Below, piece by piece: positions 58,901 through 64,000 of a DNA stretch of 64,000 nt; within the stretch, counting starts at the first letter, position 1; every line of letters begins with the position of its first letter. A program made the position numbers and the translations under genes. The notes beneath the pieces were generated by a model. That model saw only the letters and a program-made list of their open reading frames with translations. It was not told where the DNA came from and did no database searches. Source of the stretch: Zygaena filipendulae (lineage: Eukaryota; Arthropoda; Insecta; Lepidoptera; Zygaenidae); contig OU015673.1 of NCBI GenBank assembly GCA_907165275.2, positions 2,309,001-2,373,000 of the forward strand, given 5' to 3'.

Positions 58901-61900
58901 TGGAGAAATCGAGGGAACTCTTCAAAATTTACAGGCACACCTATGGCGATTTGGGTATTTTTTATAGTAAATCGTTTATTTGCTTTTGGAAAGTAAAATT
59001 TGAAGAAGTGGAACTGATGATAAAGACCGCAGATGGTCATCGGAACTACTAAATAATAGGTATTTCACAGAGTCCGATTCGTTAACTTTAATGTGGTTTT
59101 TAAACAATTTATGCTCGTCACAGTCGTCGTCGTCGTCGTGAAGTTGAACTGATGATGATGTCCCAGAGAACTCCTCAAAAATTAACGTTCCTGCATCGGG
59201 AAAAGCTATATTTTGTAAAAGGTTATGAGCAGTTGACAGTAGGCTATTGTAACTTAGATAAATTACAAACCGACTCACTAAAAAGCAAGAAATAAACAAA
59301 TTTTTAACAAAAAAATTAAAACCGACTTCCAAAAACACATCTAAAAAAGCTAAAAATACCAATTTAACCCAAAAGACAAAACACACGTAATATTATTATT
59401 GGTTTGTGCTACCACTGATCGGTATGAAGTCGGTGACAAGCCAAATATGGAGGGGGTAGATGGGCTAAGTCGACTCCTGCCAAAAAAACTCTTCGTGAGC
59501 AAAACAACCTAAGTGGGCATACACCAGCGAGCTTGTCACCGAATTCAAACCCATCAGTAGCACAAACCAATAATTATATTACGTGTGTTTTTGTCTTTTG
59601 GATTAAATTGATATTTTGTTATTTTTAGCTTTTTTAGATTTGTGTTTTTGGAAGTCGGTTTTATGTAGTATAAGTTTCTTCTTCTTCTTTAATAATGGCA
59701 TCTATAATTATAATTTGCCAATGACAATGTTTCTTAATAATAAAAATCTCTTCATCTACTTCTTCAATTATGGCGATACGATGTCATTAGACAATGTTAG
59801 ATTGTTCCCCAAGTTAAAACATGGCTCTCTTGAAAGCCAGTTTCCTGCTCAGGGTCCAAAATAGTATAGGTATTAATTGAATCGGTGACAGAACAATGAC
59901 ACGGTGTGATTGTGTCGGACAGGTGTCGGAGCGTGACAAGCGCGTGACCGGCTACAACACGCGCGAGGAGGGCGGGCGTGTGCGGGACCCCGCGCGCGTC
60001 ACGCAGCTGCGCGTGCCCACCGTGCGGCCCGCCGAGCTCATGGTGGAGGCGTCGCCCAGGTAACACCCCCGTCCGAGGCAGCGCAGGTGTGGGCGAGCGG
60101 CGCCACGCGGCTGCTAGGTGGCGGCTGGTAGGACTAGTCAGTCTAGACGTTGATTTTCAGTCCCGACGACTCATTTCAGATTACAAAGATTAATTTAATG
60201 AAAGGTTACCCTAGTAAAAGTATCACTATTGATAACGCGTGACGCTATACTATATTGGAAACAATATTGCGGTAGATATCAGATCTTATCAGCAAATTAA
60301 TTAGTCAAGTGGGATATTGTTGACGGTAATTACTATTTACAGAGTATACATTGATATTGTTGTTAAGTTCGATTGTTTTGTTTATTAGAATGGAACGCTT
60401 CTATTACACACAAAGGGGTGAAGTTTGTAGGTTTTGTGTTGTTTTTTTAGCTCTCTGAGTGACATTGGATACAGAAGCCATTTTCAAAATTGAAGCAGCT
60501 AACTCTCGAGCGGAGCAGCTTTGACTTATATTGTTTTAGTTTAAGTTTAGGTTAACAGCTGTTCCCTGCGGTTTCATTTGCGTAAATTTGGGAGTTTCCG
60601 CGAGAATTCCTTGAAATGAGCTCTTGTCTGATTTCATAGGGAACGTAGTTAAGGAGGTTTCGTGTTTGTCTGTGATTTGGTGATCTTACGCTTTTATATT
60701 ATGGACATCCTAGCTTTTCACCCGCGGTAATGTTCTAGTTCCGCAGGAATTCAGGCAGGAAAGAAGGAAAAACGCAATGAAATTTTAATGTTTTTTATTT
60801 ATATCAAATATATAAAATTCTCGTGTCACAATGTTCGTTCCCGTACTCCTCCGAAACGGCTTGACCGATTCTCATGAAATTTTTTATGCATATTCAGTAA
60901 GCCTGAGAATCGGCTACTATCTATTTTTCATCCCCCTAAATGGAGTTCCTGCGGGAATTCCGAAACTCACGCGGGTGAAACCGCGGGGCACAGCTAGTGT
61001 ATTTCTAAAAATTCTGTAATCATTTTGCTTCAAGTGCGGCGGCTATGACAAAGAGCGCACCACTCTTTTGACAGGTGATTTTGCCGCGGGCGTGTTGAAT
61101 AAATCGAAATTGTTGGTTGGTTGCAATGACGTTGGTATTAACTAGTGCTCGACTTGCGTGTGCCCCCTATGAACCCTCGGCTAAAGACGGCCCTGGGGAG
61201 GAACCTACCTACTTAATAGTGCTTGGATCGTGAATGATCTTTGTTCGTATGTTTGTTTGTTTGCCAGGCGGATATTCGCGAACGCGCACACGTACCACAT
61301 AAACTCGATCTCGCTGAACTCAGACCAGGAGACGTACCTGTCGGCGGACGACCTGCGCATCAACCTGTGGCACCTCGAGATCACCGACCAGAGCTTCAAC
61401 ATCGTCGACATCAAACCGGCCAACATGGAGGAGCTCACCGAGGTATTTGTTGGCATCTTCTTTTTCTTATTACTAGCAGTGCCCCGCGGTTTCACCCGCG
61501 TTAATTTCGGAGATCCCGCGGGAATCCCGGGATAAAGGTAGCCCATGTTCTATTCCATGTCAAAGGCTACATGCATGCCAAATTTCATCCAAATCCGTTC
61601 AGCCGTTTTTGCGTGATTGAGTAACAAACATCCAAACTTTCACATTTATAATAATAGTAGGATGACTCGCATTTATAATGTAGTAGTTCTGAACATGAAA
61701 AGCATAAGCAAACACTAAAATATTTAGTGCATCAGCATTAAGCACTTAATATCTTACCGCCGCACTCAGAGTCGACTTTAATGATTACTTAGTTAAGTAT
61801 AGATTTTTAAAACAAAACTGCCGCAATCAGACAAGTTTAATAAATTAATATTAATTGGCATTTAACTAATTAAGTTACATCTCATTAAATACCAATTAAC

Positions 61901-64000
61901 ATTAATTTACTGAACGTCTCTGATTGCGGCAGTTTTGTTTTAAAAATCTATACTTAACTAAGTAATCATTAAAGTTGACTCTGAGTGCGGCCGTTAGTGT
62001 TTTAATGTTAAAAAGTAGTTTGGTCGGATGTTGAGATCCGATCATATGCCTTTCATATCCAGAGTTGTTTCCCGCGGTTTCATCTGCGTTAATTTCGGAG
62101 ATCCCGCGGTGATTCCGGGATAAGAATCACCCTATGACACTCAGGAACATTGTAGCATTCTGTTGGTAAAATAATTTCAAAATCGGTTCAGTAGATCCAG
62201 ATATTACCCTACCCTAGCCTCATTTGGTAATTAATAAATAATATATAATTATTTAGTTTGGTATCGTTCGCAGGTGATCACGGCGGCGGAGTTCCATCCG
62301 ACAGAGTGCAATCTCTTTGTATATTCTAGTAGTAAGGGTGAGTGTTCTTTTGAAACTTGTCTAAGCTAAAGCGAGAAACACACTGTATGATTCGACTTAA
62401 GGTCGCGACTGATATTAGACAAGCGCTAGATAAAAGCGTAGCCCTATCGAGCCTTACATGATTTTTACTACTTAAAAATGAAAAAATACGTTTCCAATAT
62501 ATTATAACATGTGGTAAAATTAATTGCAAATATTTACAGGGCTGAAAGTATACGTTATAGCAAACAGGATAAGCGCAAAAATAAAATTTTAAGTTCGGTA
62601 GTTTTTCAGAATATGAGGAAAATAAATGCATTGAAAAATCGTTATAATTACATTCACAAGGTACAAAATACACGTAGCTCACTTACCCCTTGGTCACAGT
62701 CTCGGCGCGCGGCGGCGGCGGCAAAAAAAATGGTAGACAACATAAGAAGTTCGTATGTTGTTTTTGCCGCTGCCGCCGTCGAGACTGGCGCCGCCCTTAT
62801 ACGTATACAAAGCAGTCGCCACGCTCACGGCGAGCGATGGATCAGCTGTTGAGCTCGTTTGAGGTCATTGAACTTAAGATACTGGCGCGCGGCGATGTGT
62901 GTGTAAAGGGATTGAGTGGCGAGCACCGGTTACGGTTTTCTTTTGATCAATATATTTTGTTTGAAAAAAAAAATACAATATCTTTTCTGTAAATATTTGC
63001 AGCTAATTTTACCGCATGTTCCATTTCTATTTATACATATACATGACAGAGTAAAAACTAAAATTTACTTTACTAGCCCATTGTTTGGTTGAAGAGTAAT
63101 AAGCTGTTGTTGTTGTTCGATAATAACTGTGTCGTCTGTGCAGGCACGATACGTCTGTGCGACATGCGCGCGGCGGCGCTGTGCGACCGGCACGCGAAGC
63201 TGTTCGAGGAGCCGGAGGACCCGCACGCCAGGTCCTTCTTCTCCGAGATCATCTCCTCCATCAGTGACGTCAAGCTGAGCAACTCGGGCAGGTGAGGCGC
63301 GCGTCCCTACACCACACAACACACACTGCAGGCACACCACACATTATAGGCGCACCGCACAGTACACGAACACTACACACACCGCAGTCGCGCTACACAT
63401 TACAGGCACACCACACGCACCGCAGTCGCGCTACACATTACAGGCACACCACACGCACCGCAGTCGCGCTACACATTACAAGCACACTACACGCACCGCA
63501 GTCGCGCTACACATTACAGGTACGCCACACATTACAGGCACGCCACACATTACAGGAACGCCACACAAGTATGTACACACACTGCAGGCACATCACACCC
63601 CCATAACAGGCATAACACAGGCATACCATAAACACACACCACATACAAATCCACACACCACACAGTCGACACAGCAAATTAGTAAATTATCGAATGTGTG
63701 CTTTGTGAGTTTTGTGACCACAATTTTTTTTTAATTTATTCACCTTTAAAATAAATAATTTAAAGTTGACATATATCTCACGCGTTTTGGTAGGTATATT
63801 GATTGGTATAAACCGTCTAAAATTTGGTTGACCTGACATAGTTTTCAACATGTGATTATCAGCCAGGGTGTGGAGCTGGTTTAATTTTAATCGAAACTCA
63901 CCCTATGCCTTTTTGCTAGCCATTTAGCTTATAAATGACTCTGTTCAAAATAATTATAAAGCTCTTTATTTGTTCACAGATACATGATGTCCAGAGATTA
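46746..64000 (+). CDS. tws: PP2A regulatory subunit B55 (twins), 3' end cut by window edge
   Basis: B55 is the WD40-propeller regulatory subunit that steers PP2A to substrates, notably Cdk-phosphorylated proteins at mitotic exit; the Greatwall-endosulfine pathway inhibits it. Two alternative first coding exons (46746-46911 and 49673-49679) both end in phase 1 and can join 55831-55985. Then follow 58023-58223, 59923-60059, 61268-61442, 62274-62337, 63144-63291 and 63980 to the window end. Family signatures in order: [126 protein letters not shown] and [20 protein letters not shown]. Roughly 300 of about 450 residues are visible. Introns hold many MITEs. The call is firm. Confidence 0.96.
46912..49672. 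other. B55 intron between alternative first exons
   Basis: AT-rich sequence. It holds two or three copies of a dispersed repeat around TTGTTCCCCGAGATAAAACACGA (47080-47310, 47700-47830, 48180-48550) also met at 16795-17060 and 59680-59870. No other exon is supported. Confidence 0.5.
49673..49679 (+). CDS. tws: B55 alternative first coding exon B (7 coding bases)
   Basis: TTTGTCATGGCCG is followed by a strong GTAAGTGG donor. It codes Met-Ala plus one base and joins exon 2 as [10 protein letters not shown]. This resembles the MAG-rich start of vertebrate PPP2R2A and PPP2R2D. An untranslated leader probably lies just upstream (about 49540-49672). Confidence 0.75.
50906..51135 (+). mobile_element. 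Lep1-type Helitron, young copy
   Basis: Starts TCTAATATATATAAATCACG and ends GGGGGACAGCTAG, 230 bp, with A/T flanks. It differs from 37073-37301 at only a few bases by eye. Confidence 0.86.
55029..55138. mobile_element. 110-bp foldback in B55 intron
   Basis: GTGCGGAA opens and TTCCGCAC closes it. Inner GTCATTGCAA/TTGCAATGAC and GTTCCGAC/GTCGGAAC stems continue the fold. It lacks a visible target duplication. Confidence 0.7.
55831..55985 (+). CDS. tws: B55 common exon 2
   Basis: The acceptor GATATTACAG leads through [23 protein letters not shown] and [13 protein letters not shown] to a GTACGG donor, ending in phase 0. This is the first WD40 blade. Confidence 0.95.
56039..56240 (+). mobile_element. 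Probable non-LTR retrotransposon fragment
   Basis: The GC-rich block with CACCCTGGGGTAGAGAGGCG, TGGGACTCCGCCCTGACAAG and ACCCTGGGGTGTTCC stands out from the AT-rich intron and resembles 5' pieces of lepidopteran R1/Jockey-like elements. The identification is tentative. Confidence 0.35.
56304..56544. mobile_element. Inverted-repeat element with CGTTAA-rich flanks
   Basis: GTGTTGGCTACATT and AATGTAGCCAACAC are exactly inverted, 240 bp apart. Sequence inside and around (56240-56720) is packed with CGTTAA, CGCGTTAA and GCGCTAA words. Confidence 0.6.
56992..57224. mobile_element. Degraded GGAC-family MITE, reverse orientation
   Basis: AAAGATAAGCAATGGTGTG at the left and TTAACATGTTATTACTTATC at the right match the family ends; the tips are mutated. 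Confidence 0.75.
57296..57637. mobile_element. MITE with long arms in B55 intron 2
   Basis: AATGTCCCGTAAATCGACGTC and CCAGAACCGGGTGATAGGC are repeated in inverted form at the right (GATTTACGGAACATCC). The arms are about 50 bp with few mismatches and the centre is AT-rich. Confidence 0.8.
58023..58223 (+). CDS. tws: B55 common exon 3
   Basis: CGTCCGCAG precedes [20 protein letters not shown]. The exon continues through [19 protein letters not shown] and [11 protein letters not shown] to GTGAAT: 67 codons, phase 0. Confidence 0.96.
58449..59053 (+). repeat. Lepidopteran AACCGACTTCC repeat with an internal duplication
   Basis: AACCGACTTCCAAAAAGGAG begins the repeat. A block of about 240 bp occurs twice (near 58552-58777 and 58821-59050), so a long open frame exists by duplication. 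It lies inside a B55 intron and shows no splice-bounded or conserved protein; I treat it as a transposon-derived repeat. Confidence 0.65.
59318..59662. mobile_element. Large foldback with AAAACCGACTTCC arms
   Basis: Arms of roughly 120 bp (AAAACCGACTTCCAAAAACA, then CACACGTAATAT, TGGTTTGTGCTAC and GGTGACAAGC) are inverted around a centre holding GTCGACTCCTGCC. The tip word is shared with the adjacent repeat at 58449. Confidence 0.78.
59923..60059 (+). CDS. tws: B55 common exon 4
   Basis: The acceptor GTCGGACAG precedes [16 protein letters not shown]; the exon ends ELMVEASP in phase 2 before GTAACA. It is strikingly GC-rich compared with its AT-rich flanks. Confidence 0.95.
60804..60997 (+). 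mobile_element. Lep1-type Helitron, GTTCG subfamily
   Basis: TCAAATATATAAAATTCTCG to GGTGAAACCGCGGGGCACAG-CTAG before T, 194 bp. It is in the B55 intron between exons 4 and 5, as is a degraded copy at about 60555-60620. Confidence 0.82.
61268..61442 (+). CDS. tws: B55 common exon 5
   Basis: TTTGCCAG precedes a split Arg codon and [14 protein letters not shown]. The exon runs through [14 protein letters not shown] and ends NMEELTE before GTATTT, phase 0. Confidence 0.96.
61473..61662 (-). mobile_element. Lep1-type Helitron 30 bp after B55 exon 5
   Basis: CTAGCAGTGCCCCGCGG to CATTTATAATAATAGTAGGA, 190 bp. Its edge is only 30 bp from the donor of exon 5. Confidence 0.82.
61758..61993. mobile_element. 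Foldback MITE, GCCGCACTC family
   Basis: The 236-bp element is flanked by TTA on both sides (61755-61757, 61994-61996). Arms match each other and the copy at 29262-29498 closely. Confidence 0.87.
62274..62337 (+). CDS. tws: B55 common exon 6
   Basis: CGTTCGCAG precedes [20 protein letters not shown]; a GTGAGT donor follows in phase 1. It has 64 bases. Confidence 0.95.
62504..63021. mobile_element. Inverted-repeat element in last visible B55 introns
   Basis: AACATGTGGTAAAATTAATT and the inverted right end (AATTTTACCGCATGTT) are followed inward by GCAAATATTTACAG on both sides. A GC-rich foldback (about 62698-62785; GTCTCGGCG and GCCGTCGAGAC with GGCGGCGG stems) lies inside. Confidence 0.65.
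63144..63291 (+). CDS. tws: B55 common exon 7
   Basis: CTGTGCAG leads into [20 protein letters not shown]. The exon goes on through [15 protein letters not shown] to KLSNSG and a GTGAGG donor in phase 2. Confidence 0.96.
63300..63662. repeat. 38-bp minisatellite and CA-rich tract after B55 exon 7
   Basis: ACCGCAGTCGCGCTACACAT recurs at 63381, 63419, 63457 and 63495, spaced exactly 38 bp. It is followed by two or three shorter units built on CGCCACACATTACAGG and by CACACA-rich sequence. The array starts within 90 bp of the exon 7 donor. Confidence 0.92.
63980..64000 (+). CDS. tws: B55 common exon 8 (partial)
   Basis: TGTTCACAG precedes a completed Arg codon, then YMMSRDY to the window edge. 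The rest of the gene lies beyond. Confidence 0.92.

Noticed and set aside
58507..59052. A 181-residue open frame with two similar halves
   Set aside because: It lies in a B55 intron within a dispersed AACCGACTTCC repeat. The frame exists because a 240-bp block is duplicated, and the peptide shows no recognisable domain or splice context.
63292..63606. His/Thr-rich frame after B55 exon 7
   Set aside because: It translates the 38-bp minisatellite and CA-rich tract, begins at a splice donor, and has no coding character.

Overview
The window reads as nuclear DNA of a moth or butterfly (Lepidoptera). The two conserved genes are split into many small exons with GT-AG introns. The rest is AT-rich and full of short nonautonomous transposons. 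The commonest is the Lep1-type Helitron, whose 3' end has a CCGCGG hairpin followed by CTAG, as is typical of lepidopteran genomes. No bacterial-style operon, CRISPR array, rRNA or intact tRNA gene was seen. The species cannot be fixed from sequence alone.

Layout. (1) Positions 1-6844, minus strand: Vps16B (VIPAS39/SPE-39), a subunit of the Vps33B-Vps16B vesicle-tethering complex. It is seen from its start codon (6844) through nine exons, one of them a 28-nt microexon, and is cut off by the window edge before its C-terminus. (2) Positions 8129-14141 and 23309-28185, plus strand: two tandem paralogous genes that I do not recognise. Each encodes a protein with eight or nine zinc fingers of the U1/matrin-like pattern (C-x2-C, about 12 residues, H-x5-H). 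Exon order, phases and some exon lengths are shared, but sequence identity is low and the central region differs greatly: the first copy carries an Asn/Gln/Ser/Lys-rich insert of several hundred residues with a KKKRKV nuclear-localisation-like motif. (3) Positions 28186-46745: about 18.5 kb with no gene I can support, made largely of Helitrons and MITEs. (4) Positions 46746-64000, plus strand: the PP2A regulatory subunit B55 gene (twins), with two alternative first coding exons (46776 and 49673) that join in the same phase to six complete common exons and a partial seventh at the window end.

Vps16B and the first zinc-finger gene are divergent and about 1.3 kb apart, so they could share a promoter region. 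Otherwise the genes look functionally unrelated (endolysosomal trafficking; probably nuclear zinc-finger proteins; phosphatase targeting). The most interesting content is the fast-diverging zinc-finger pair, a minisatellite in Vps16B that has copied a splice acceptor about seven times, and a rich set of nested MITEs and Helitrons whose target-site duplications can be read directly. All exon boundaries come from reading frame, GT/AG sites and phase agreement; none has transcript support.
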